NCBI GenBank assembly: GCA_003283905.1
Contig: QBXA01000007.1
Coordinates: 1-64,000, forward strand
From: Pelagibacteraceae bacterium AG-319-F18
GTDB taxonomy: Bacteria; Pseudomonadota; Alphaproteobacteria; Pelagibacterales; Pelagibacteraceae
Length of the DNA: 64,000 nt
Direction of reading: 5' to 3'
Made by a program: the position numbers and the translations under genes. Under the pieces are notes generated by a model. It had not been told where the DNA came from. It saw only the letters and a list, made by a program, of their open reading frames with translations, and made no database searches. How positions within the stretch are numbered: the stretch's first letter is position 1; each line of letters opens with the position of its first letter. Positions 18,700 through 28,609 of the stretch are shown here, piece by piece.

Positions 18700-19680
18700 A
18701 TGAATAATATAAAAAAAATAGTTTCAGTATTATTCTCAGCAATCTTATTATTTTCAGCAACTACAACTAGTTCAATTGCGATTGATAAAATTCATTTCGT
18801 AATCGGTGGTGGTGCTGGAGGTGGTTGGGATGGAACTGCTAGAGGTACTGGAGAAGCTTTAACTAAAGCTGGTATGTTAAAAAGTGCATCATTTGAAAAT
18901 ATGTCAGGTGGTGGTGGTGGTAAAGCTTTAGCTTTTATGATTAATACTAAACCTGCAAACACTGTTTTAGTTCAATCTACACCATTAGTTTTAAGATCAA
19001 TCACTAGACACAAAGGTTACGTTAGTGGAAGTGGCACTTTATCTTATAAAGACGTTGTGCCGATCGCTGGTGTAATTGGTGATTATGGTGCGATTGCTGT
19101 TGCAAAAAACTCACCTTTCAAAAACTTTAAAGAAGTTGTTGATGCATATAAAAAGAATCCAAGCTCTGTTAAAATGGCAGGTGGATCAGTAAGAGGAAGT
19201 ATGGACCATTTAATTGGCGCGTTAGCTTTCCAAGCTGCAGGTGCTAATCCAAATGATGTAATTTATATACCTTATGATGCTGGTGGAAAAGCGTTAGCTG
19301 GACTTTTATCTGGAGAGACTCAAATTATCTCTACAGGTTTAGGTGAACTTATGGGTGCAAGAGACCAAGTAAGAATTATTGGTATTACTGCTCCTTCAAG
19401 AGTTTCTGATGCTCCAGACGCACCAACTCTTAAAGAACAAGGATATGATGTACAATTCGTTAACTGGAGAGGATTTTTTGGACCTCCAGGTATGAGCAGT
19501 GCTGATAAAAATGCTATAGCTAAAATGCTAGGCGATGTACAAAAAACATCTGAATGGGAAACTGTTAGAGCAAGAAATGCTTGGGTTAATATTTACAATC
19601 CAGGTGACAAGTTTGTTTCTTTCTTAGAAAAACAAACAGAAGAAATGACAGCTCTTATGAAGAAATTAGGAGTTATATAA
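18700..19680 (+). CDS. tctC: tripartite tricarboxylate transporter substrate-binding protein
   Basis: Signal peptide; IHFVIGGGAGGGWDGTARGTGEAL, VKMAGGSVRGSMDHLIGALAFQAAG, YIPYDAGGKALAGLLSGE. ATG 18700 with AGGGAAA RBS preferred over 18688. Confidence 0.88.
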   Translation: MNNIKKIVSVLFSAILLFSATTTSSIAIDKIHFVIGGGAGGGWDGTARGTGEALTKAGMLKSASFENMSGGGGGKALAFMINTKPANTVLVQSTPLVLRSITRHKGYVSGSGTLSYKDVVPIAGVIGDYGAIAVAKNSPFKNFKEVVDAYKKNPSSVKMAGGSVRGSMDHLIGALAFQAAGANPNDVIYIPYDAGGKALAGLLSGETQIISTGLGELMGARDQVRIIGITAPSRVSDAPDAPTLKEQGYDVQFVNWRGFFGPPGMSSADKNAIAKMLGDVQKTSEWETVRARNAWVNIYNPGDKFVSFLEKQTEEMTALMKKLGVI

Positions 19681-19702
19681 TCTTTTGGATTATTAAAAAA
19701 TT

Positions 19703-19745
19703 AGAGCAGTGAATATAAATACTACAAAAATTATATCACTGCTCT
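19703..19745 (+). terminator. terminator-like hairpin with T-run, overlapping the tctB start codon
   Basis: AGAGCAGTGA(A)TATAA ... TTATATCACTGCTCT followed by TTTTT; 15 bp with one bulged A; GTG 19709 lies in the left arm. Confidence 0.75.
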
Positions 19746-20179
19746 TTTTTATTTTTTCAGCATTTTATTTATATACTGCTTACCAAATTCAAGTTTTTAC
19801 ATTTGATGAAAATGCACCTTTTAACGCTAGAACATTTCCGATTTATTTAGGTTATGCTGGATTATTTTTTTCAGGATTAAAATTAATTTTACCAGATCCT
19901 AATACAATTAAAGTTGAACATAGATCTTTGGAGTATAAGAAAACAGCTATTTTAGTTTTAATTGCAATAATCTATGGAGCTACCATATTAAAAATTGGTT
20001 ATTTTTTAACCACATCTTTATTTCTAATAGCGTCGTATTATTTTTTAGGTGAGAGAAAATGGATATTAATGTTTTTACTTTCTTTTCCATTTGTTGCAGC
20101 GTTTATGTATCTTTTACATGGTGTACTTGATATTTATTTAAGAGATCCATTTCTACAAATGATTGGTGTGATGGGATGA
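19709..20179 (+). CDS. tctB: tripartite tricarboxylate transporter TctB-like small membrane subunit
   Basis: ~4 TM, 156 aa, between TctC and TctA; GTG start. Confidence 0.8.
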   Translation: MNINTTKIISLLFFIFSAFYLYTAYQIQVFTFDENAPFNARTFPIYLGYAGLFFSGLKLILPDPNTIKVEHRSLEYKKTAILVLIAIIYGATILKIGYFLTTSLFLIASYYFLGERKWILMFLLSFPFVAAFMYLLHGVLDIYLRDPFLQMIGVMG

Positions 20180-21675
20180 TAGAAGGAATTTTAATTGGCT
20201 TAAAAACTGCTCTTACTTTTCAAAATATATTAATGGTAATGATTGGTTGTTTCTTTGGAACAATCATTGGAATGTTGCCAGGTCTTGGTCCAATGACAGC
20301 AATAGCTTTAATGATACCAATTACTTATGGATTTGATCCTGCAACTGGTTTGATTTTAATGGCGGGGGTTTATTATGGGGCAGTATTTGGAGGATCTACT
20401 TCTTCAATATTATTAAATGCACCAGGAGTTCCCGGAACTGTAGCGACTTCTTTTGATGGTTATCCAATGGCACAACAAGGTAAAGCCGGAAAAGCTTTAG
20501 CTATAGCTGCCTGGAGTTCTTTTGCGGGAGGAACGCTTGCTGCAATTTATTTATTATTTATGGCACCAAGTTTATCAAAAGTAAGTTTGTCTTTTAGATC
20601 ACCTGATTATTTTGCATTAATGATTTTAGGTTTAACTGCTATTGCAGCATTTTCATCTAAAGGTCAATTTATTAAAGCTATGATGATGGTGGTACTAGGA
20701 TTAATGTTGGCATCAGTTGGTCAAGATAGCTTGTCGGACATTACAAGATTTACATTTAACAATATGAATTTAACAGACGGTATAAGCTTTGTTTTGGTTG
20801 TGATGGCAACATTTGCAATGAGTGAAGCGCTCACTATTATTTTAAAACGTAATGATCCAACAGCAGCCGCAAAACAAGTTTCTCTTACTGAACTAGGTTC
20901 AATTAAAATAGATAAAGAAGAGAGAACTAAAATGTTAAAAACCATCCCTAGAACATCTATTATTGGTTTTATTATTGGTGTTTTACCTGGCGCTGGTGCG
21001 ACTATCGCTTCTTTTCTAGCTTATGGAATGGAGAGAAATTTAGTTAATGATGAAGAAAAAGAAAAGTTTGGTAAAGGTAGTGTTCATGGATTAGCTGCAC
21101 CTGAAACAGCAAATAACGCAGCATGTTCTGGTGCATTTGTTCCGTTATTAACTTTAGGTATACCAGGAAGTGGAACTACTGCTGTAATGCTTGGTGCTCT
21201 TTTAGGATTTGGTATTCAACCTGGTCCAAGACTTTATGTGACTAATCCAGAAATTTTTTGGTCAGTTATAATGTCTATGTATATTGGAATGGTAATATTG
21301 CTTATCCTAAACTTACCTTTAATTCCCTATATTGCTAGAATTTTAGCTGTTCCTAAAAATTATTTAATTCCACTTATCTTATTTTTTTCAATTACAGGAA
21401 TTTATGTCATGTCATTTAATAATTTTGATATTTATTTAATGATAGGAATTGCAGTTGTAGCAACTTTTATGCGCTTATATGATTTTCCAATGCCACCACT
21501 TATATTAGCTTTTGTACTTGGTGGATTAATGGAAGAAAACTTAAGAAGATCTTTACTATTAAGTGATGGTTCTTGGACGTTTTTATGGGACAGAACACTT
21601 ACAGCTTGCATACTAGCTACCACAATCTTTATTATTGGATGGCAAATTTATAAAACAGTTACTAAAAAAAATTAA
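20176..21675 (+). CDS. tctA: tripartite tricarboxylate transporter TctA permease
   Basis: GTIIGMLPGLGPMTAIALMIPITYG, YYGAVFGGSTSSILLNAPGVPGTVATSFDGYPMAQQGKAGKAL. Confidence 0.93.
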   Translation: MIEGILIGLKTALTFQNILMVMIGCFFGTIIGMLPGLGPMTAIALMIPITYGFDPATGLILMAGVYYGAVFGGSTSSILLNAPGVPGTVATSFDGYPMAQQGKAGKALAIAAWSSFAGGTLAAIYLLFMAPSLSKVSLSFRSPDYFALMILGLTAIAAFSSKGQFIKAMMMVVLGLMLASVGQDSLSDITRFTFNNMNLTDGISFVLVVMATFAMSEALTIILKRNDPTAAAKQVSLTELGSIKIDKEERTKMLKTIPRTSIIGFIIGVLPGAGATIASFLAYGMERNLVNDEEKEKFGKGSVHGLAAPETANNAACSGAFVPLLTLGIPGSGTTAVMLGALLGFGIQPGPRLYVTNPEIFWSVIMSMYIGMVILLILNLPLIPYIARILAVPKNYLIPLILFFSITGIYVMSFNNFDIYLMIGIAVVATFMRLYDFPMPPLILAFVLGGLMEENLRRSLLLSDGSWTFLWDRTLTACILATTIFIIGWQIYKTVTKKN

Positions 21676-22559
21676 GATTTAATATCTACTCTTTTTCTGA
21701 TTATTTCTTTATCTAACTTCATCTCTCTATAAGAAATTATAAGCACACCAGTAAATATTATAAAAGCGCCAATCCAAGTATATAGATCTGGAATTTCATC
21801 AAATACAAAATATCCAATAATAGATGCAAAAACTAAATTTAAAAATGAGTAGGGCTGAGTCATGCTTACATCGACCAATTTAAAAGCATGGTTGAGCGTT
21901 AAATGTAAAACTGTTCCACACATCGCCGCTAAGATTAAGTAAATGAATGTTTTTAAGCTTGGAATTTCCCAAAAAAATAAAACAATAATAAAACTAAGTA
22001 AGCTCATAAAAATAGATTGATAAGCTAGAATAGTTATTGCGCTATCATCTTTGGAAATTTTTTTAGTTATAATTATATTGATTGACCAGAGTAATGCTGA
22101 GAATAAAACCATATAAACTCCAATAGATATATCTACAAAACCAGGTCGAATAATTACTAACATTCCGCTAAAACCAAGAATTAATGCTAAGGTTCTATAA
22201 ATGTAAATCTTCTCTCCTAAAAAAAATACTGCAAGTATTGTTACTATTAAAGGAACAACGAAAGATATTGCGGTAAGTTTTTCAATAGGCAGCAATACTA
22301 AAGCAGAAAAGTATAAAAGCATTGCAGGCAAACCAAGTATTGCTCTTAAGAAATGTTGTTTAAGATGAGTTGTTTTAAGTACAGTATTTTTTTTTTTAAT
22401 TATGTAAGGTAAGATAATTACCAATCCTAAAAAAAATCTAAAAAAACCTGCTACGTAAACATTTACATCTTCTTGAGCTATTTTTAAAAAAGAAAGCATT
22501 ACAGTTCCAAAAAAAACAGAAATGATTATTAAAAATATTGCTAATTTGTTATTGGACAT
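21672..22559 (-). CDS. EamA/DMT-superfamily transporter
   Basis: Ten-TM duplicated EamA pattern. Confidence 0.85.
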   Translation of the reverse strand: MSNNKLAIFLIIISVFFGTVMLSFLKIAQEDVNVYVAGFFRFFLGLVIILPYIIKKKNTVLKTTHLKQHFLRAILGLPAMLLYFSALVLLPIEKLTAISFVVPLIVTILAVFFLGEKIYIYRTLALILGFSGMLVIIRPGFVDISIGVYMVLFSALLWSINIIITKKISKDDSAITILAYQSIFMSLLSFIIVLFFWEIPSLKTFIYLILAAMCGTVLHLTLNHAFKLVDVSMTQPYSFLNLVFASIIGYFVFDEIPDLYTWIGAFIIFTGVLIISYREMKLDKEIIRKRVDIKS

Positions 22560-22598
22560 TAATAAATGACTATAATTATAACTAAAGTATAAACAATC

Positions 22599-23681
22599 TT
22601 AGTTTAGGATATCTTTGTATTTTTCAACAATACTAGGCCAATAGAACTTATTGACTAAGTCTTTTGCATTTTTGCCATACTCTAAATATTTTTTATTTTC
22701 TAACATTGAATTGATTGATGAATAAATTTCATCCAAATTATTACCATCACAAATTAAACCTGTTTTTTCATGATTAATTGCATCAGATGCGCCACCATCT
22801 TTTCCACCTATTGATGGAACGCTATATTGAGCAGCCTCAGTATAAGCTATACCAAAACCCTCTACTGAAGATTTATGAATAACAGATGGCATTACAAAAA
22901 TATTTGATTTTGCAATTAAAGAATTTTTTAAATCATCACTTATGTCTTTAAAAAACATTACCTGACCTTCTAAATCTAATTCTTTAACTAAATTTTTAAT
23001 ATTCTCTTCTTCTTCACCATATCCAACACAAATATAAACAATATCCGGGTAAATCTGCTTGAGATTTCTTAATGCCATTATTATCTTTTCATGATTTTTT
23101 CTCTTATCAAATCTTGAAACCGTAATTAATCTTGGTGTTTTTATTTTAAGTAAACTTTCAACTTTATTTAACGATTTTTTATCAAGATCTTTTATTGGAT
23201 CAATTCCTGGATTGATGACAATAATCTTATCTTGATTTACCCCAAGCTCTATTGCTAAATTTTTTGTATAATTTGAATTGGCTATTACTCTATCAGCATT
23301 ATTTAAAACTTTTAATATACGTTTATTAATACCTGATCCTTTAGCATGATTAATTTCCTTTCCGTGAATTAAGCAATATTTTTTTTTATTAGTTTTTAAA
23401 TGCTCAATACTTTTCCAATGATCTGAAATAATGGCATTAACTTTGCTATCTTTAACAAATTCATCAATTAGATAAGCTTTTCTATACTTTCTTAGTAATT
23501 TAGGTCCACCAACTCTTTCAATAGAAAAAGATGCTTGCTCATCAAATGTTTTGTGATTTTCAATATAATCAGCAAAAACTTTAATCATAAAACTCTTTGA
23601 AAGTTCCCTTGTAAGGCCCCACATTAAACTTTGCATACCCCCAAGCTCAGGTGGAAAAGACCTAGTTACAATTACATACAT
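22599..23681 (-). CDS. glycosyltransferase family 4
   Basis: SFPPELGGMQSLMWGL, TVSRFDKRKNHEKII, EGFGIAYTEAAQYSVPSIGGKDGGASDAI. Confidence 0.88.
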   Translation of the reverse strand: MYVIVTRSFPPELGGMQSLMWGLTRELSKSFMIKVFADYIENHKTFDEQASFSIERVGGPKLLRKYRKAYLIDEFVKDSKVNAIISDHWKSIEHLKTNKKKYCLIHGKEINHAKGSGINKRILKVLNNADRVIANSNYTKNLAIELGVNQDKIIVINPGIDPIKDLDKKSLNKVESLLKIKTPRLITVSRFDKRKNHEKIIMALRNLKQIYPDIVYICVGYGEEEENIKNLVKELDLEGQVMFFKDISDDLKNSLIAKSNIFVMPSVIHKSSVEGFGIAYTEAAQYSVPSIGGKDGGASDAINHEKTGLICDGNNLDEIYSSINSMLENKKYLEYGKNAKDLVNKFYWPSIVEKYKDILN

Positions 23682-24235
23682 TAATTATACTTCCATTTTA
23701 TACTACAACCAGCACTAGGGATTTGATTTATAGGACCTTTTCCTGTTTCATAAATTTGTTTCATTGCATTTAATAGGTCGCTTTCGGTATCTCTAACAGG
23801 TATTAGATTTTTTAATTCTCTCATTCGCCCTCTATATTGAAGCTCTAAATTTTTATTGTAGCCAAAAAAATCAGGAGTACATGTTGCTTCGTAAGCTTTA
23901 GCTACTTCTTGGGTTTCGTCAATTAAATAAGGAAAATTAAAATCATTATTTTTTGAAAACTTTATCATGTTTTCAAAAGAGTCTTCTGGATAATTAACAG
24001 AGTCATTAGAACATATTGCTACTGAATTAATTCCTATTTTTTTTAATTCTTCACAATCATGAACAATATCTTTAGTGATAGCTTTTACATAAGGACAATG
24101 ATTACAAATAAACATAATTAAAGTTCCATTTTCTCCTTTGATTTCATTTAGTGAAATAAGTTTGTTTTCAGTTGATTTTAATTCGAATGGTAAAGCTTTC
24201 TTATTAAAATCACATATTGGAGTTTCAACTGGCAT
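23681..24235 (-). CDS. thioredoxin-fold redoxin (AhpC/TSA-like)
   Basis: GTLIMFICNHCPYVKAITKDIV, TCTPDFFGYNKNLELQYRGRM. Confidence 0.85.
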   Translation of the reverse strand: MPVETPICDFNKKALPFELKSTENKLISLNEIKGENGTLIMFICNHCPYVKAITKDIVHDCEELKKIGINSVAICSNDSVNYPEDSFENMIKFSKNNDFNFPYLIDETQEVAKAYEATCTPDFFGYNKNLELQYRGRMRELKNLIPVRDTESDLLNAMKQIYETGKGPINQIPSAGCSIKWKYN

Positions 24236-24255
24236 ACTGTAATAATATATAAATT

Positions 24256-24768
24256 ATGTTCTATAATTTAAAAGATAAAAAACCAAAAAACTCTGGCGAA
24301 AATTGGGTAGCACCTAATGCAACTGTAATAGGTGATGTAACTTTGGAGAAAAATTCAAGTATTTGGTTTAATGCAGTGTTACGTGGAGATATCGAAAACA
24401 TTCACATCGGTGAAGGTTCTAATGTTCAAGATGGAAGTGTTTTACATACAGATCCAGGCTGTCCTTTAAAAGTAGGTAATAACGTAACTATAGGTCATAT
24501 GGTTATGTTGCACGGGTGCACGATAGGCGAAAATAGTTTAATTGGAATTGGAGCAGTAATTCTTAACAAAGCTAAAATTGGAAAAAATTGTATCATAGGC
24601 GCTAAAGCTTTAATCACTGAAAACAAAGTAATACCAGATAACTCACTTGTAGTTGGATCTCCAGGTAAAGTTGTTAGAGAAGTTACAGAAGAAGAAAAAA
24701 AATCTATATTAGAAAATACCAAACGCTATCAAGAAAACTGGAAGAAATACTCTAAGTCAGTCTTTTAA
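24256..24768 (+). CDS. gamma-carbonic anhydrase family protein
   Basis: Left-handed beta-helix; WFNAVLRGDIENIHIGEGSNVQDGSVLHTDPGCPLKVGNNVTIGHMVMLHGCTIG. Confidence 0.88.
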   Translation: MFYNLKDKKPKNSGENWVAPNATVIGDVTLEKNSSIWFNAVLRGDIENIHIGEGSNVQDGSVLHTDPGCPLKVGNNVTIGHMVMLHGCTIGENSLIGIGAVILNKAKIGKNCIIGAKALITENKVIPDNSLVVGSPGKVVREVTEEEKKSILENTKRYQENWKKYSKSVF

Positions 24769-24795
24769 TTGTGAAAAAATTTTTACAATATTAAG

Positions 24796-25086
24796 ATGCC
24801 AGCAGGTTATGTAATAGCACAATTAAAAGTAACCAATCCTGAAAATTATAAAGAGTATGTAGAAAAAGTTACTCCACTTGTAAAAAAATTTGATGGAGAA
24901 TTTCTTGTAAGAAACGGTGAGTATCAAATTTTTGATGGCGAAACTCAATTTCCAAGAATAATTATACTTAAATTCCCAAGTTATGAAAAAGCTTTAGAAT
25001 GGTACAATTCTGAAGAGTACAAACCAATAAAACAAATAAGACTAGATAATTCTGAAGGGACAAATATAATTATTAAAGGGTTATGA
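24796..25086 (+). CDS. DUF1330 family protein
   Basis: MPAGYVIAQLKVTNPENYKEYVEKV...RIIILKFPSYEKALEWYNSEEYKPIKQIR. Confidence 0.85.
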   Translation: MPAGYVIAQLKVTNPENYKEYVEKVTPLVKKFDGEFLVRNGEYQIFDGETQFPRIIILKFPSYEKALEWYNSEEYKPIKQIRLDNSEGTNIIIKGL

Positions 25087-25097
25087 AAAAATAACCT

Positions 25098-25298
25098 TCA
25101 ATTAAAAAGCAAATCATTAACCGAATAAATAATCAATCCTAAAATTATTATAAAAAAAATTCCAAAAGCAATTTGTTCAAGTGATTTCTTTTTAACCTTG
25201 GTTTTGCCTTGCTTATATTTTCTTATTTGAATTATCCCAAACCTCATAGCAAACATTCCAAAAATTATTAGAGATAAATAAAAAATAAATTTAATCAT
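25098..25298 (-). CDS. small two-TM membrane protein
   Basis: Two hydrophobic segments flanking RKYKQGKTKVKKKS; internal Met (MIKFIF) chosen as start. Confidence 0.5.
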   Translation of the reverse strand: MIKFIFYLSLIIFGMFAMRFGIIQIRKYKQGKTKVKKKSLEQIAFGIFFIIILGLIIYSVNDLLFN

Positions 25299-25300
25299 AA

Positions 25301-25906
25301 TTAAGGAACTAGCCAATATTCTTTATTATTATCTAATTCAAATCTAGCTCTTCGGTGTCCTTTGGCAGCTAAATAAAGCCATTCTATACTTTGTATTTTA
25401 CATTGAATAACCGTAAAGTTTTTATAACCTTCTTCACTTTGCTCCATAGTAAATTCAAAATTATCTAATTCAGGTTTTAATCCAGATGTTGGGGTAGGCG
25501 ATTCTGTTCCGGGTCCATTATCAACTAAATAACATTTTCGACTTATGTGTCCTGTTTTTGACCAGGACTCTTTAGTTATTTTATTATCATGATTAATAAT
25601 ACATTCTACTTTTAATCTTACTTGGATTTTTTCTTCCTTATCATAAAAAAGCATAGAAGCATTTTTATTATTTTTTAATTTAGGAATTTTTTCTGATCTA
25701 ATATCACTATGAAATTGTAGCAGATTATTAGTTTGATCTGATTTTCTAAGAACTATAATTCTTCCATCAAAATCAGATTGGCCACCACAAATAAACACCG
25801 GTATTCTAAAAGGAGAACTTCTATCTTTAACTGCATTATCTAACATTGACCAAATTTTCTTTTTGATCTCTGTAAAGTCCTCGTAATAAGGAACTGTATC
25901 AGTCAC
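25301..25906 (-). CDS. pyridoxamine 5'-phosphate oxidase-like flavin-binding protein
   Basis: GRIIVLRKSDQTNNLLQFHSDIRSEKIPKLKNN, C-terminal RARFELDNNKEYWLVP. Confidence 0.75.
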   Translation of the reverse strand: MTDTVPYYEDFTEIKKKIWSMLDNAVKDRSSPFRIPVFICGGQSDFDGRIIVLRKSDQTNNLLQFHSDIRSEKIPKLKNNKNASMLFYDKEEKIQVRLKVECIINHDNKITKESWSKTGHISRKCYLVDNGPGTESPTPTSGLKPELDNFEFTMEQSEEGYKNFTVIQCKIQSIEWLYLAAKGHRRARFELDNNKEYWLVP

Positions 25907-25911
25907 GAATA

Positions 25912-26787
25912 TTATTTCTTCTTTTTTAAAAGAGCAATCAACCCTGAGCTATCCCATCGATTACCGCCCATTTCTTGAACTTTGGCATAATAACCATCGA
26001 TTATTTCTGTGATAGGAACAGGAGAACCATTTCTTTTTGCTTCTTCAATTACAATTGCTAAATCTTTTCTCATCCAATCTATGGCAAAACCATAATCAAA
26101 TTTATCATCAGTCATGGTTCTATATCTATTTTCCATCTGCCATGATTGAGCTGCACCTTTTGATATCGTTTCCATTACTTTGTCCATATCTAGACCAGCA
26201 TTAATTCCAAAATTAATCGCTTCAGATAAACCTTGAACAGTTCCTGCGATACACATTTGGTTCATCATTTTTGTGAGTTGACCACTTCCTGTAGCACCAA
26301 TTAATTTTACTTTTTTACTATAACAATCAATAATTGGTTCTGCTTTTTTAAACACATCTTCGTCACCACCAACCATAACTGTTAATATTCCACCTTCAGC
26401 TCCTGCTTGACCACCTGAGATAGGTGCATCTAAAAAATCAAATCCTTTATCTTTAGCTGCTTTATATAATTCTCTTGAAATCTCTGCTGATACAGTTGAA
26501 TTATCAATATAAACACAACCTTCTTTTGCAGTATTGAATATTCCATTTTCTCCAAGAGATACTTCTTTAAGATCATTATCATTTCCAACACAGGTAAAAA
26601 TAAAGTCAGCACCTTCAGCAGCTTTTGCCGGCGTATCTGCTTTTGAACCTTTATATTCAGTTATCCATTTATCAGCTTTAGCAGCAGTTCTATTATAAAC
26701 AGTTACATTGTGACCCGCTTTTGATATATAACCAGCCATTGGATAACCCATGACACCAAGACCTATGAAAGCAACATTACAAGACAT
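25912..26787 (-). CDS. NAD(P)-dependent beta-hydroxyacid dehydrogenase (3-hydroxyisobutyrate dehydrogenase family)
   Basis: VAFIGLGVMGYPMAGYISKAGHNVTVYNRT, DAPISGGQAGAEGGILTVMVGG, GSGQLTKMMNQ. Confidence 0.9.
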   Translation of the reverse strand: MSCNVAFIGLGVMGYPMAGYISKAGHNVTVYNRTAAKADKWITEYKGSKADTPAKAAEGADFIFTCVGNDNDLKEVSLGENGIFNTAKEGCVYIDNSTVSAEISRELYKAAKDKGFDFLDAPISGGQAGAEGGILTVMVGGDEDVFKKAEPIIDCYSKKVKLIGATGSGQLTKMMNQMCIAGTVQGLSEAINFGINAGLDMDKVMETISKGAAQSWQMENRYRTMTDDKFDYGFAIDWMRKDLAIVIEEAKRNGSPVPITEIIDGYYAKVQEMGGNRWDSSGLIALLKKKK

Positions 26788-26801
26788 AATTTTAATTTCC
26801 T

Positions 26802-28007
26802 ATGTTTAATAGTTTGAAGTTTAAAGTAATTTTATTTGGATTTATTTTTACATTTTTTTCTAGCTTTGGACAGAGTTATTTTCTAGGAATATTTAATTCT
26901 AGCATAAGAGAAACTTTATCAATAACCCATGGACAATTTGGCTCAATTTATGCATCAGCAACTTTGTGTAGTAGTTTATTATTAATTTGGGTAGGAAAGA
27001 AAATAGATGATGTAAACGTTTTTAAGTTTGCATTATTTGTAATTATTCTTTTATCTTTTGCTTGTTTTTTCTTTTCAAAAGTATCATCAGTTTTATTACT
27101 TTTTATTGGAATTTTCCTAATGAGGTTTTCTGGACAAGGAATGATGTCTCATACAGCATCAACAACAATTTCAAGATACTTTACCAAAACAAGAGGGAAA
27201 GCTTTGAGTATAAATTGGATTGGTCTTTCCTCTGCAGAATTCATTCTACCAGTTTTAATAGTTTACTTACTAACAATTATTGATTGGCAAAATCTTTGGA
27301 TTATATTTTCAATTACAGTTTTAATCGTTTTACCGATTGCCTCTTTTTTATTAATCAAAAATTTAAACTTAGATTCGAGAGAAGCAATTGATGAAAATAT
27401 TAAGCAAGTTGAAATTAAACAATGGAAGAGAAAAGAAGTTATTAAAGATTATAGATTCTATATAATCAGTCTTAACATGTTAGCTATGCCATGGATTTTT
27501 AGTGGTTATGCAGTTTTTCAATCTTTTGTTCAAACTTCAAAAGGTTGGGGACCCTATGTAATCGCACAATCATTTATGTCTTACTCAATTTTTTCTGTTC
27601 TTACATTGTTTTTGTCAGGTTTTTTAATTGATAAATTTTCAAGTAGAAAACTTTTAATTTATATGAATATTCCACTATTGTTAGCGGCGATTATCTTATT
27701 CTTTTTTGATACACCAATTATAGCATTCATATATTTAGGTTTAGTTGGAAGTTCTAACGGATTTGCAAATATATTAGGATCTTCTACTTGGGCAGAGTTG
27801 TATGGAGTTAAATATATAGGATCAATCAAAGCTTTATCTACAGCGTTAATGGTTTTTGCTACAGCTTTTGGTGTAGCTTTATTTGGATTTTTAATAGATA
27901 TTGGTTTTTCAGTAGGAGATATTGCAGCTATATCAGGCATATATATATTCATCTCTTTAATCCTTCTTTTTTTAATAAGAAAAAGATTAAATCCAGTATT
28001 AATTTAG
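26802..28007 (+). CDS. MFS transporter
   Basis: 12-TM pattern, 401 aa. Confidence 0.85.
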   Translation: MFNSLKFKVILFGFIFTFFSSFGQSYFLGIFNSSIRETLSITHGQFGSIYASATLCSSLLLIWVGKKIDDVNVFKFALFVIILLSFACFFFSKVSSVLLLFIGIFLMRFSGQGMMSHTASTTISRYFTKTRGKALSINWIGLSSAEFILPVLIVYLLTIIDWQNLWIIFSITVLIVLPIASFLLIKNLNLDSREAIDENIKQVEIKQWKRKEVIKDYRFYIISLNMLAMPWIFSGYAVFQSFVQTSKGWGPYVIAQSFMSYSIFSVLTLFLSGFLIDKFSSRKLLIYMNIPLLLAAIILFFFDTPIIAFIYLGLVGSSNGFANILGSSTWAELYGVKYIGSIKALSTALMVFATAFGVALFGFLIDIGFSVGDIAAISGIYIFISLILLFLIRKRLNPVLI

Positions 28008-28014
28008 AAAACAC

Positions 28015-28041
28015 TTGCTTTTTTGAATTCTCAGGTATAAA
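28015..28041 (+). promoter_or_regulatory. putative sigma70-type promoter of rpoZ
   Basis: TTGCTT, 15-nt spacer, TATAAA, then AACCCGCC just before ATG 28051; very short 5' UTR. Confidence 0.45.
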
Positions 28042-28050
28042 TAACCCGCC

Positions 28051-28587
28051 ATGGCTAGAGTTACCGTTGAAGACTGCATAGATAAAGTAGAAAGTCCATA
28101 CGAATTGGTATTAGTTGCTAAAGAAAGAGCTACTCAATTAAATTCAGGTATAGAACCAACAATTGAGAGAGATAACGATAAAAATACTGTTATTTCTCTA
28201 AGAGAAATTGCAGAAGAAAAAATTAAAGTTTCAGATTTAACTGAAAGTGCTGTTTACAAACTTAGAAAACATGTTGAGCAAGTTGATGATGGCGCTGAGG
28301 ATGATGAAGAAATAGGTGATGATTTTGAAAACATGTATAAAGGAGAAATTTCAAAAAGTGGAACACCAATTTTACCTTCTAAGAGAGCTAGAAAAACTCC
28401 AGAAAAAATTCAAGTTTCTCAAGAAGATCTAGCTGAATTATCAGAAACTGCTAAACCTGATGTTGATATATCAGCTGACGAAGAAACAATGAATGAACAA
28501 GGCGAAGTATCATTAGATGAAGTTTCAGAACAAGAAAATCAAGAAGCAGAAGTAAATTCAGAAGATTCAGACGCTTCAAACTCATAG
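28051..28587 (+). CDS. rpoZ: RNA polymerase omega subunit with long acidic C-terminal tail
   Basis: MARVTVEDCIDKVESPYELVLVAKERATQLNSG; Glu/Asp-rich tail to 178 aa. Confidence 0.92.
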   Translation: MARVTVEDCIDKVESPYELVLVAKERATQLNSGIEPTIERDNDKNTVISLREIAEEKIKVSDLTESAVYKLRKHVEQVDDGAEDDEEIGDDFENMYKGEISKSGTPILPSKRARKTPEKIQVSQEDLAELSETAKPDVDISADEETMNEQGEVSLDEVSEQENQEAEVNSEDSDASNS

Positions 28588-28609
28588 TAAAATCATATAA
28601 AGTTAAATT

